From: Variovorax sp. JS1663
GTDB lineage: Bacteria; Pseudomonadota; Gammaproteobacteria; Burkholderiales; Burkholderiaceae_C
DNA length: 64,000 nt
Reading direction: 5' to 3'
Assembly: GCF_002157355.1 (NCBI RefSeq)
Contig: NZ_LYMK01000009.1
Location: 62,001-126,000, forward strand
This document shows positions 35,206 through 43,514 of this stretch, piece by piece. Every line of letters starts with the position of its first letter. The stretch's first letter is position 1. Under the pieces are notes generated by a model. It had not been told where the DNA came from, made no database searches, and saw only the letters and a list, made by a program, of their open reading frames with translations. A program made the position numbers and the translations under genes.

Positions 35206-36009
35206 TCAGGCGGCCGCGCGCAGTTCGGTGTCGCGATAGGGATCGGGATAGACCAGGCCGCGCAGGCCGTTGCGCTCGAAGGGGCGCCATTCGCCCTCGG
35301 GCTGGGCCAGCCGGTCGGCGATGGCGTACAGCACCACCGGGTTGTGGCCGAGCCCGCAGTGGCTGCCCTCGACCTCGATGTTCTCGGCCGCGCGGCCCGG
35401 GCGCTCCAGGCAGCCCTGCCAGGCGACGATGCCGTCGCTGCGGCTGAAGATGGCGGTCGCCGGCACCGGCGGCGGCTCCTTCATGCGTTCGCGGTCCGCC
35501 CAGTCCTCGACGCTGCGGCCGCTGACGGCCTCGTACAGCTGCCAGGCGTTGCTGGCGCGCGGCGCGCCGGCGAAGGGGCTGCCCAGCGTGATCACGCCTC
35601 GCACCTGCGAGGGCGCGCGCCGCGCCATCTCGCGGGCGAAGATGCCGCCCAGGCTCCAGCCGATCAGGCTGACCGTGCGCCCGTAGCGCGCATGCAGCTC
35701 GGCCAGCCGTTCCTGCATGCGCTCCTCGACACCGGGGCGCGGGCCGAAGTTGGGGCCCAGCTTCCAGCCATGCGCGCGATAGCCGCGGTCGCGCAGGAAA
35801 GCGCGCAGCGGCCGCGTCGAGGCATCGCTGGCCGACAATCCCGGCAGCACCAGCACAGGGTGGCTATCACCGCGTGGTGCGCTGCGCAGCAGCGGCGCCA
35901 TTGCGAAGAAGGCCGACAGCTCGGCGATGGCGCGGGCCTCGAGCAGCAGGAGCTCGCGCGACGGCGGGGCGGACCCGTCCCGTGGCGGCGCATTGCGCGA
36001 TGCATTCAT
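35206..36009 (-). CDS. Alpha/beta hydrolase, lipase-like
   Basis: A 267-residue alpha/beta hydrolase. The oxyanion region is VLVLPGLSASDAS, the nucleophile elbow SLIGWSLGGIFA (Ser119), then GVITLGSPFAG, FSRSDGIV (Asp) and GSHCGLGHNP (His). This arrangement resembles bacterial lipases/PGAP1-like esterases acting on acylglycerols or esters. There is no signal peptide, so it is likely cytosolic. It is the first gene of the five-gene minus-strand operon (40-bp gap to the CoA ligase), preceded by a 30-bp palindrome 20 bp upstream of the ATG at 36009. A role in mobilising stored ester lipid is inference. Confidence 0.87.
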   Translation of the reverse strand: MNASRNAPPRDGSAPPSRELLLLEARAIAELSAFFAMAPLLRSAPRGDSHPVLVLPGLSASDASTRPLRAFLRDRGYRAHGWKLGPNFGPRPGVEERMQERLAELHARYGRTVSLIGWSLGGIFAREMARRAPSQVRGVITLGSPFAGAPRASNAWQLYEAVSGRSVEDWADRERMKEPPPVPATAIFSRSDGIVAWQGCLERPGRAAENIEVEGSHCGLGHNPVVLYAIADRLAQPEGEWRPFERNGLRGLVYPDPYRDTELRAAA

Positions 36010-36028
36010 GTTGTCTCCATGCGGGCCT

Positions 36029-36058
36029 CGTATCGGCCACCCACGGGTGGCCGATACG
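36029..36058. promoter_or_regulatory. 30-bp near-perfect palindrome in leader of storage-lipid operon
   Basis: Fourteen paired bases flank a two-base centre: the left arm begins CGTATCGGCCACCC and the right arm is its exact complement. It lies 20 bp upstream of the hydrolase ATG. It could be an operator (the CCGATA/TATCGG cores recur upstream of the AraC gene at 37319-37356) or a leader hairpin affecting translation. No T-run follows in either direction. Confidence 0.6.
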
Positions 36059-36194
36059 GGCGTCTTCTTGGTTGATGTGTGACACCGAAGCGGCATCTTT
36101 GCGTGCCGCGGAAGACAGGAACAGGTGCGATCAGACCGCCCTGCGGGTGATTTGGGGACGGGCTGTCACCTCGGCGTCTGGCCTCGGCGTCCGG

Positions 36195-37253
36195 TCAGGG
36201 CGCCGCGAGCGCCCCGGCGCCGCGGTGCGACCGGTAGTCGTGCGGGCTCCTGCCGGTCCAGCGCGCAAAGGCGTGCCGGAAGTTGGCCGCGTCGCTGTAG
36301 CCGAGGCGGCTGGCGATCTCCTCGGTGGTCATGCGCGTCTTGCGCAGGTACTCGATCGCCAGGGCGCGGCGCACGCCCGCGAGGATGTCGCGGTAGGTCG
36401 TGCCCTCCACCTCCAGCCGGCGGCGCAGCGTGCGCGGATGCAGCGCCAGTTCGCCGGCCATGGACTCGATGGTCGGGAAGCGCCAGGGCATGTGCTCGAC
36501 CAGCGTGCGCCGCACGGCCGAGGCGATGCCGCCGGACTGATTCAACTCCTGAAGGAACTGCCGGCATGCGTCGCAGGCCATGGCGTGGGTGATCGGATCC
36601 TGCATGCGCGGCGCGCAGTGGCCCCACGCGGGATCCCAGCGCAGCTCGTTGGCGGGCTGGTCGAACTCCACCGGGCAGCGGAACAGCGTGCGGTACGCGT
36701 CCGCATGCGCGGGCGCGGGGCAGGCTGCGCGCACGCCGGTGAAGCCGAAGGCCTCGCCGTACAGGTCGCGCGCGAGGGTCAGGTGCGCCGCATAGGTGAA
36801 CTCCAGCGCGAAGCGGTAGAGCGGGTCGCGCGGGTCGGGCGACAGCAGCACTTCGAAGCTGCAGCGGCCCGGCTCGCGGGCGTGGTCGTAGGCCATGTCG
36901 GCCATCGGCCCGATGACGCGGCGGTACTTGACGGAGAACTCGAGCAGCGACGCGTAGGTGCGGCTGCTCAGCAGCGCGTAGCCCCACATGCCGTAGGCGG
37001 TCAGGTGCATCCGCGCGCCAGCGCGCAGCGCCACCGTCGGATCGCGCGCGCGCTCGAGCGCGTTGCCGAACACGGTGGCGACCTGGGCGTAGGAGACGCG
37101 CGTCTCCGGCACGCGCAGCGCGGCCTCGTCGAGGCCGCTGCCGGCCAGCGCCTGCCCGGGCGGGATGCCGTCCTCGGCCAGCGCGGCGACGACGGCCGCG
37201 ATGCGTTGTGGCGTGTAGACGCGCGGCTCGAAGTCGGGTGGCGGGCGGTACAC
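36195..37253 (-). CDS. AraC-family transcriptional regulator with arabinose-binding-like N-domain
   Basis: A 352-residue regulator. The N-terminal half (RIAAVVAALAEDGIPPGQALAG, then MHLTAYGMWGYALLSSRTY) matches the AraC_binding/OruR-type domain with predicted helical bundle. The C-terminal double HTH is PTIESMAGELALHPRTLRRRL and IASRLGYSDAANFRHAFARW with a final GRSPHDYR. No ATG fits, so I chose the GTG at 37253; longer starts are possible. It ends 185 bp upstream of the hydrolase start and is divergent from a second hydrolase at 37455. Shared CCGATA motifs make it a candidate controller of the storage operon. Confidence 0.88.
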   Translation of the reverse strand: MYRPPPDFEPRVYTPQRIAAVVAALAEDGIPPGQALAGSGLDEAALRVPETRVSYAQVATVFGNALERARDPTVALRAGARMHLTAYGMWGYALLSSRTYASLLEFSVKYRRVIGPMADMAYDHAREPGRCSFEVLLSPDPRDPLYRFALEFTYAAHLTLARDLYGEAFGFTGVRAACPAPAHADAYRTLFRCPVEFDQPANELRWDPAWGHCAPRMQDPITHAMACDACRQFLQELNQSGGIASAVRRTLVEHMPWRFPTIESMAGELALHPRTLRRRLEVEGTTYRDILAGVRRALAIEYLRKTRMTTEEIASRLGYSDAANFRHAFARWTGRSPHDYRSHRGAGALAAP

Positions 37254-37318
37254 GATGTATGGCTCTGTGTTCCGACGCCGCAGCGTGCGGCACCGAAAGT
37301 GGGCGCGAGGATAGCGAA

Positions 37319-37356
37319 GGCCGATACGCCCCAGAACCGGGCTTTCCCGATATCGG
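37319..37356. promoter_or_regulatory. CCGATA-type sites upstream of AraC gene
   Basis: GGCCGATACG (37319-37328) repeats one arm of the 36029-36058 palindrome, and CCGATATCGG (37347-37356) is a perfect 10-bp palindrome with the same core. Both lie between the divergent AraC (37253) and hydrolase (37455) starts. Autoregulation plus control of the storage operon is a reasonable reading. Confidence 0.45.
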
Positions 37357-37454
37357 CGAATTGTCCCGAAGTCACCGCCGCATGGCCGGAAAGAACCTTC
37401 CTGCGGCACCTGCGCTGCGGAAAGATCGCCTTTTTACTTCTGCAGCAGGCCACC

Positions 37455-38369
<915 letters not shown>

Positions 38370-38376
38370 GTCCTTC

Positions 38377-39354
38377 TCAGTGCACCGCCGGCTGTGCCGC
38401 GCGGCTGCGCCGCCACGCCGCAGGCGGGCAGCCGTACTCGCGCCGGAAGGCACGGCTGAACGCGGTGTCGGTCTGGTAGCCCACATCCTCGGCGATGCGC
38501 GCCAGCGGCGCATTGCTGCGGCTGAGCAGGTTGGCCGCGAGCAGCATGCGCCACTGCGTCAGGTACTGCATGGGCGCGCTGCCCACCAGCTGCTGGAAGC
38601 GCTCGGCCAGCACCGAGCGCGAGGTGCCGGCGGTGCGCGCCAGCTCTTCCAGGGTCCAGGCCTGGGCCGGGTTGCCGTGCAGCGCGGTGAGCGCGCTGCC
38701 GACGATGCGGTCGCCCATGCCGGCGAGCCAGCCGGTGCGGCCTTCGCCCTGCTCGTTCATGTACAGGCGCAGCACCTCGATGAACAGCAGCTCGGCCAGC
38801 TTGGCCAGCACGCCCGCGCCGCCGGGGCGCGGCGAGCGCGCCTCGGCCAGGGCATAGCGCACCGAGCTCTCCAGCCAGATGCCTGCATCCGAGCCGCGCA
38901 CGTTCACGCGCACCAGCCGCGGCAGCCCCGTGAGAAGCATGCGCGCCAGCCTTGTGTCGCAGGCCAGGTAGCCGCAGACCAGCCGCGTGGTCACGCCGCC
39001 GCCGCCATAGGCCAGCATGCGCGGACGGCGCGACAGCACCTGGTCGAGCCGCGCGCCGGTGGCCGGCGGCAGGCCGGGCTCGGAGGTCATGCGGTGGGCA
39101 TCGCCGTGCGGGAACACGATCGCGTCGCCGGCCACCAGGCGCACCGCGGGCTGGCCGGCCATCTCGACGAAGCACTCGCCATGGGTGATCAGGTGGAAGA
39201 TGACCACCCGCTCGGCGCCGGGCTCCAGGAAGGGCGCGGCCACCTCGGCGGGCGGCGACTGGTAGCACCAGGGCGCGCTGAAGCGGCCGTGGATGAAGAT
39301 GGCCCCCACCAGGCGCACCACGCGAAGGATCTCGGACAGGGCGTCCATGCTCAT
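38377..39354 (-). CDS. AraC-family regulator with cupin-like sensor domain
   Basis: A 325-residue regulator. The N-terminal cupin-type domain (AFIHGRFSAPWCYQSPP-like start, then FHLITHGECFVEMAGQPAVRL and GDAIVFPHGDAH) is followed by an HTH_18 domain: WTLEELARTAGTSRSVLAERFQQL and LARIAEDVGYQTDTAFSRAFRR. The His-rich cupin loop could bind metal or an aromatic ligand. ATG at 39354 overlaps the OsmC-family stop (ATGA), so the two are translated together. It is convergent with the hydrolase at 37455. Confidence 0.9.
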   Translation of the reverse strand: MSMDALSEILRVVRLVGAIFIHGRFSAPWCYQSPPAEVAAPFLEPGAERVVIFHLITHGECFVEMAGQPAVRLVAGDAIVFPHGDAHRMTSEPGLPPATGARLDQVLSRRPRMLAYGGGGVTTRLVCGYLACDTRLARMLLTGLPRLVRVNVRGSDAGIWLESSVRYALAEARSPRPGGAGVLAKLAELLFIEVLRLYMNEQGEGRTGWLAGMGDRIVGSALTALHGNPAQAWTLEELARTAGTSRSVLAERFQQLVGSAPMQYLTQWRMLLAANLLSRSNAPLARIAEDVGYQTDTAFSRAFRREYGCPPAAWRRSRAAQPAVH

Positions 39355-39878
39355 GAGAGTTCGATCTGCAACGCGAGCGGGGTGGGGTGCTGCGTCGCAT
39401 TCGGAATGGGCGAGCGCTGCACGGCCGCCTCCACCAGCGCGCGCAGGCGCTCGGGCGCCACGCCCTCGGCCGCGATGCGCACCTGCAGCTGCATGTCGCG
39501 CGGGCCGGCATAGACGGTCTGCCCGTCCGCCTCCGGCAGCCCGACCAGGCCGCGCGTGTCGGAGCGGCTGCCCACCGAGGCCTCCAGCAGGTCCAGCGCA
39601 ATGCCCTCGCTCGCCGCCGCCATGGCGATGGAGGTGGTCGCGCAGGCCGCGACGCCGGCGCGGAACATCCACCCGGGCGTGACCTTGTCGCCGGTGCCGC
39701 CGAGCTCGCAGGGCATGTCGGTCAGCATGCGGGTGCCGTTGGCATGGCTGGATTCGACGCGCACGCCGCCCTGCCAGCGGGCGGTGGCGGGCGCGTCGTC
39801 GTGGAGGCCCTGGTCGGGTCGGCGCTGCAGCACCGTCTCGACGCGCTGCAGGGCGGCAGCGATGTCTTGCATGCTCAT
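39351..39878 (-). CDS. OsmC-family protein
   Basis: A 175-residue OsmC/Ohr-fold protein, a family of thiol peroxidases that reduce organic hydroperoxides. Visible: ATARWQGGVRVESSH, DMPCELGGTGDKVTPGWMFRAG and ACATTSIAMAAASEGI. One Cys lies in M-P-C-E-L and one in A-A-C-A-T, but they do not match the exact spacing of Ohr catalytic cysteines, so peroxidase activity is uncertain. It is followed by the coupled AraC gene, which could respond to the same stress. Start ATG at 39878; a second Met follows two codons later. Confidence 0.83.
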   Translation of the reverse strand: MSMQDIAAALQRVETVLQRRPDQGLHDDAPATARWQGGVRVESSHANGTRMLTDMPCELGGTGDKVTPGWMFRAGVAACATTSIAMAAASEGIALDLLEASVGSRSDTRGLVGLPEADGQTVYAGPRDMQLQVRIAAEGVAPERLRALVEAAVQRSPIPNATQHPTPLALQIELS

Positions 39879-40090
39879 CGTTGGCTCTCCGGGGTGACCC
39901 ATTGTCGGAGCCTCGCCGCGCCGGGCCAACTAGGCCGAACAGCCGATGCCATCACGCGGACGATCGGGCAAACCGCGGCGACGCAGGGGCAGGACGCGCG
40001 GGGGCCCGGCGTGTTCCAGTCCGTCTCAGGCCCGGCGCCCTCGTGTCGACCGGCCTTCCGAGTCCATCCCATCCCCAGGAGCCTTTCACC

Positions 40091-40906
40091 ATGAATGTCC
40101 CCACCACCGACCTGAACGCCCTCAAGACCCGCCAGCAGGCGGCCTGGTCCAGCGGCGACTACGCCATCATCGGCACCACCCTCCAGATCGTCGGCGAGCA
40201 GCTGGCCGAGGCCTGCGACCTGCGCTGCGACGAGGCGGTGCTCGACGTGGCCGCCGGCAACGGCAATGCCACGCTGGCGGCGGCGCGCCGCGGCTGCAAG
40301 GTCACCTCCACCGACTACGTGGCCGCCCTGCTGGACCGCGGCGCCGAGCGTGCCAAGGCCGAGCGCCTGGACGTGAAGTTCCAGGTCGCCGACGTCGAGG
40401 CCCTGCCCTTCGGCGATGCGGGCTTCGACGCGGTGCTCTCCACCTTCGGCGTGATGTTCGCGCCCGACCATGCGAAATCGGCCGCCGAGATGCTGCGCGT
40501 CGTTCGACCGGGCGGGCGCATCGGCATGGCCAACTGGACGCCCGAGGGCTTCATCGGCCAGCTCTTCAAGACCCTGGGCCGCCACGTGCCGCCGCCCGCG
40601 GGCGTGCAGCCGCCCTCGCTGTGGGGCACCGAGGCGCACCTGCGCTCGCTGTTCGGCGATGCGGCCGAGGTGCGCGCGACGCCGCGCATCTTCAACTTCC
40701 GCTACCGCTCGGCCGCGCATTTCATCGAGATCTTCCGCACCTGGTACGGGCCGGTGCTCAAGGCCTTCGCCAGCCTGCCGCCGGAGAAGGCCACGGTGCT
40801 GGAACAGGACCTGGGCGAGCTGCTGAACAAGCTGAACCGCGCCGGCCCGGATTCGCTGGTGGTGCCCAGCGAGTACCTCGAGATCGTCGTCACCCGCCGC
40901 CGCTGA
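40091..40906 (+). CDS. Class I SAM-dependent methyltransferase 1
   Basis: A 271-residue methyltransferase. Motif I is AVLDVAAGNGNATLAAARRG, the acidic ribose-binding residue is in VTSTDYVAALL, motif II QVADVEALPFGDAGFDAVLSTFGVMF, and motif III VVRPGGRIGMANWTPEG. It resembles the UbiE/Methyltransf_11 group acting on small molecules. ATG at 40091 follows CAGGAGCCTTTCACC. It is the first of three consecutive methyltransferase genes, divergent from the OsmC gene. The acceptor is unknown. Confidence 0.9.
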   Translation: MNVPTTDLNALKTRQQAAWSSGDYAIIGTTLQIVGEQLAEACDLRCDEAVLDVAAGNGNATLAAARRGCKVTSTDYVAALLDRGAERAKAERLDVKFQVADVEALPFGDAGFDAVLSTFGVMFAPDHAKSAAEMLRVVRPGGRIGMANWTPEGFIGQLFKTLGRHVPPPAGVQPPSLWGTEAHLRSLFGDAAEVRATPRIFNFRYRSAAHFIEIFRTWYGPVLKAFASLPPEKATVLEQDLGELLNKLNRAGPDSLVVPSEYLEIVVTRRR

Positions 40907-40917
40907 AAGAGCCGGCC

Positions 40918-41745
40918 ATGGAGCCGCGCCTGCAACGCAGGATCCAGCGCTATGGCTGGGACCTGGCGGCCTCCGACTACGAGCCGCTGTGGCAGGCGCA
41001 GCTGGCCCCCGCACACGAGGCCGTGCTGGCCCGTGCGGCGCTTCGTCCTGGCGAGCAGGTGCTCGACGTGGCCTGCGGCACCGGGCTGGTGTCGCAGGCG
41101 GCGGCCGAGGCGGTCGGCCCGGCGGGGCAGGTGCTGGGCACCGACCTGTCGCAGCGCATGGTCGAGGCGGCGCGCGCGCGTGCCGCGCGGCGCGGCCTCG
41201 CGCAACTGCGCTTCATGCGCATGGATGCCGAGCAGCTCGCCCTGCCCGAGGCCGGCTTCGACGTCGCGCTGTGCGCGCTCGGCCTCATGTACGTGCCCGA
41301 TCCGGAAAAAGCCCTGCGCGAGCTGCGGCGCGTGCTGCGCCCGGGCGGCCGGCTGGCGCTGGCGGTGTGGGGCGAGCGCGCGCGCTGCGGCTGGGCCGCC
41401 CTGTTCCCGATCATCGATGCCGAGGTGCGCAGCGAGGTCTGCCCGCTGTTCTTCCGGCTCGGGCAGCAGGACACGCTGGCCCGGCTGTGCGCCGAGGCAG
41501 GCTTCGCGCGGGTCGAGCAGCAGCGCATCGCCACCACCCTCTGCTATGCCGATGGCGACGCGGCCTGCGGCGCCGCCTTCGTCGGCGGGCCGGTCGCGAT
41601 GGCCTGGTCGCGCTTCGACGACGGGGTCCGGGCCCGGGTGCAGGCACGCTACCGCGAGGCGATCTCCGACTGGCGGCAAGGGCAGGGCTATCGCATTCCG
41701 GGGGAATTCGTGATCATCTCCGCCGTGGTGCCGCCCCTCCGCTGA
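40918..41745 (+). CDS. Class I SAM-dependent methyltransferase 2
   Basis: A 275-residue methyltransferase. Motif I is QVLDVACGTGLVSQAAAEAVG, LGTDLSQRMVEAAR supplies the acidic residue, MDAEQLALPEAGFDVALCAL is motif II and VLRPGGRLALAVWGE motif III. The C-terminal part is compatible with a small-molecule O- or C-methyltransferase. It starts 11 bp after methyltransferase 1. The acceptor is unknown; clustering suggests all three work on one molecule or are recent duplicates that diverged. Confidence 0.9.
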   Translation: MEPRLQRRIQRYGWDLAASDYEPLWQAQLAPAHEAVLARAALRPGEQVLDVACGTGLVSQAAAEAVGPAGQVLGTDLSQRMVEAARARAARRGLAQLRFMRMDAEQLALPEAGFDVALCALGLMYVPDPEKALRELRRVLRPGGRLALAVWGERARCGWAALFPIIDAEVRSEVCPLFFRLGQQDTLARLCAEAGFARVEQQRIATTLCYADGDAACGAAFVGGPVAMAWSRFDDGVRARVQARYREAISDWRQGQGYRIPGEFVIISAVVPPLR

Positions 41746-41775
41746 AGGGAGCGCGCGCCGCGGAGGAGGAGCGCC

Positions 41776-42573
41776 ATGACACAACGCACCGACACGTGGA
41801 GCGCCGGCGATCTCTACGAACCCTATGTCGGCCGCTGGAGCCGCCGGGTCGCGGTCCGCTTCATCGACTGGCTGGGCCTCGCGACGGGGCTGAGCTGGCT
41901 GGACGTCGGCTGCGGCACCGGCGCGCTCACGCAGACCCTGCTGGCGCGGGCGCGGCCGGCCTCGGTGCTCGGCATCGACGCCTCGGCCGGCTTCATCGCC
42001 CATGCGCGGGCCCACACGGCGGATGCGCGGGCCTCCTTTCTGGTCGGCGATGCGCAGGGCCTGCCGCTGGAACCCTCGCCCTTCGACGCGGCGGTCGCGG
42101 GCCTGCTGCTGAACTTCCTGCCCGATCCCGCGCGCACCATGGCGGGCATGGTGCGCGCAGTGCAGCCCGGCGGCACGGTGGCGGCCTATGTATGGGACTA
42201 CGCCGAAGGCATGGCGTTGATGCGGCACTTCTGGGACGTGGCCGTCGCGCTGGACCCTGCCGCGGCCCGCTTCGACGAGGGACGGCGCGAATCCGTCTGC
42301 GCGCCGCAGCCGCTGCAGGCTCTGTTCGCGTCGGCAGGGCTCGATCGCGTAAAGGTCGACCCGATCGACATCGAGACACCCTTCCGCGACTTCGACGACT
42401 ACTGGACACCCTTCCTCGGCGGCCAGGGCTCGGCGCCGGGCTATGCGGTGTCGCTCGCGGAGCCGGACCGCGCCCGGCTGCGCGAGCGCCTGCGGCTCGC
42501 CCTGCCGACGCAGCCCGACGGCCGCATCGTGCTCCAGGCACGGGCCTGGGCGGTGCGCGGGCAGGTGCACTGA
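41776..42573 (+). CDS. Class I SAM-dependent methyltransferase 3
   Basis: A 265-residue methyltransferase. Motif I is SWLDVGCGTGALTQTLLARA, LGIDASAGFIAHAR the ribose-binding segment, VGDAQGLPLEPSPFDAAVAGL motif II and VQPGGTVAAYVWDY motif III, the last resembling the C-methyltransferase group that works on polyketide or quinone substrates. A strong ribosome site, GGAGGAGGA, precedes ATG at 41776. It is 30 bp downstream of methyltransferase 2 and convergent with the DJ-1/PfpI gene. Confidence 0.9.
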   Translation: MTQRTDTWSAGDLYEPYVGRWSRRVAVRFIDWLGLATGLSWLDVGCGTGALTQTLLARARPASVLGIDASAGFIAHARAHTADARASFLVGDAQGLPLEPSPFDAAVAGLLLNFLPDPARTMAGMVRAVQPGGTVAAYVWDYAEGMALMRHFWDVAVALDPAAARFDEGRRESVCAPQPLQALFASAGLDRVKVDPIDIETPFRDFDDYWTPFLGGQGSAPGYAVSLAEPDRARLRERLRLALPTQPDGRIVLQARAWAVRGQVH

Positions 42574-42590
42574 ACGCCGGCGCCGGCCGC

Positions 42591-42614
42591 GGCTCAGGCC
42601 CCGGCTCAGGCCCC
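42591..42614. repeat. 12-bp tandem duplication at the 3' end of the DJ-1/PfpI gene
   Basis: GGCTCAGGCCCC occurs twice in direct succession (42591-42602, 42603-42614). The second copy carries the gene's stop codon (TGA, complement of 42606-42608) and the first copy carries a duplicate of it outside the gene. Likely a slippage event. Confidence 0.7.
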
Positions 42615-43280
42615 GGCCTTCTCCAGCGCCGCGACGATCTCCTTCGCAAGCGGTCCGCCGGACGCCGGGTTCTGGCCGGTCATGAGGCGCCCGTCGACCA
42701 CCACCTTCGGCTGCCACTGACCGGCGGATTCGAAGAGCGCCCCTTCCTCGACCAGGGCCTGCTCCAGCATGAACGGGACATCGGCCTTGGCGTAGCCCTC
42801 CTCTTCCGCGTTCGAGAAGGAGGTCAGGCGGCGCCCCCGGACGAAGGGCGTGCCGTCGTCCAGCCTCGCGCCGAAGAAGGCGACCGGCCCATGGCACACG
42901 GCCGAGACGATCTTGCCGCCGTTCCAGGCGCGCACCACCGCCTTCTTGACCTCGGCATCGGTCGCGATGTCGGCCATCGGACCCAGGCCGCCCGGGAAAA
43001 AGATGGCGTCGTAGTCGAGCACGTCCACTTCCGAGAGCTTGCGGCTGCGGGACATGCGGCGGTACGCGCTGCTTTCCTTGAACGCCTTCTGGGCCGGGTC
43101 CTTCTCGTCGTAGGCGTCCTCGGGCGGCTTGCCTCCCAGCGGCGAGGCAAACTCGACGGCAACGCCTGCATGGTCGAACACCTCGAAGGGATGCGCGATC
43201 TCGGCAAAGAAGAAGCCGGTCGGACGGTCCTTCGGGCCGATCCGCGCGGTGTTGGTGGCGATGAACAGCACATGTTTCAT
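42606..43280 (-). CDS. DJ-1/PfpI family protein (Hsp31-like glyoxalase III/deglycase candidate)
   Basis: A 224-residue type 1 glutamine amidotransferase-like protein. The catalytic triad region has Glu27 in TGFFFAEIAHPFEVF and the nucleophile elbow SAVCHGPVAFFG with Cys129 and His130. PGGLGPMAD and NPASGGPLAKEI are typical of the Hsp31/DJ-1 branch. Such proteins act as glutathione-independent glyoxalases, or as methylglyoxal-responsive chaperones. The ATG at 43280 follows CGAGGAGCAAGTC (good ribosome site). It is divergent from the FAD oxidoreductase gene across a 234-bp gap with phased repeats. Confidence 0.88.
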   Translation of the reverse strand: MKHVLFIATNTARIGPKDRPTGFFFAEIAHPFEVFDHAGVAVEFASPLGGKPPEDAYDEKDPAQKAFKESSAYRRMSRSRKLSEVDVLDYDAIFFPGGLGPMADIATDAEVKKAVVRAWNGGKIVSAVCHGPVAFFGARLDDGTPFVRGRRLTSFSNAEEEGYAKADVPFMLEQALVEEGALFESAGQWQPKVVVDGRLMTGQNPASGGPLAKEIVAALEKAGA

Positions 43281-43360
43281 GACTTGCTCCTCGGGCGGGC
43301 GATGGTGGACGCGAGCGACCACCATATCCGCCGGCGTCGGCATGCGGGGGGTGCGCACGG

Positions 43361-43390
43361 TTAAGCGTGGTTGCGCGTGGTGAAGCGCGA
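43361..43390. repeat. Three 10-bp phased direct repeats in divergent promoter region
   Basis: TTAAGCGTGG, TTGCGCGTGG and TGAAGCGCGA follow each other with exact 10-bp period, preceded by CACGG. They sit between the DJ-1/PfpI gene (43280, minus) and the FAD oxidoreductase gene (43515, plus). One helical turn per unit suggests cooperative regulator binding. Confidence 0.4.
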
Positions 43391-43514
43391 CCGGCCGGCC
43401 GCCGGGCCGCCCGGCCATTTACCGCATTTAACTGTCGTGGCCGGCCAATGCCGCTAAGGTGTGGTCGGCGCCGGCCGGACCCGGCCGACGCGGTACTGGC
43501 TGACGGAGCCCTGC

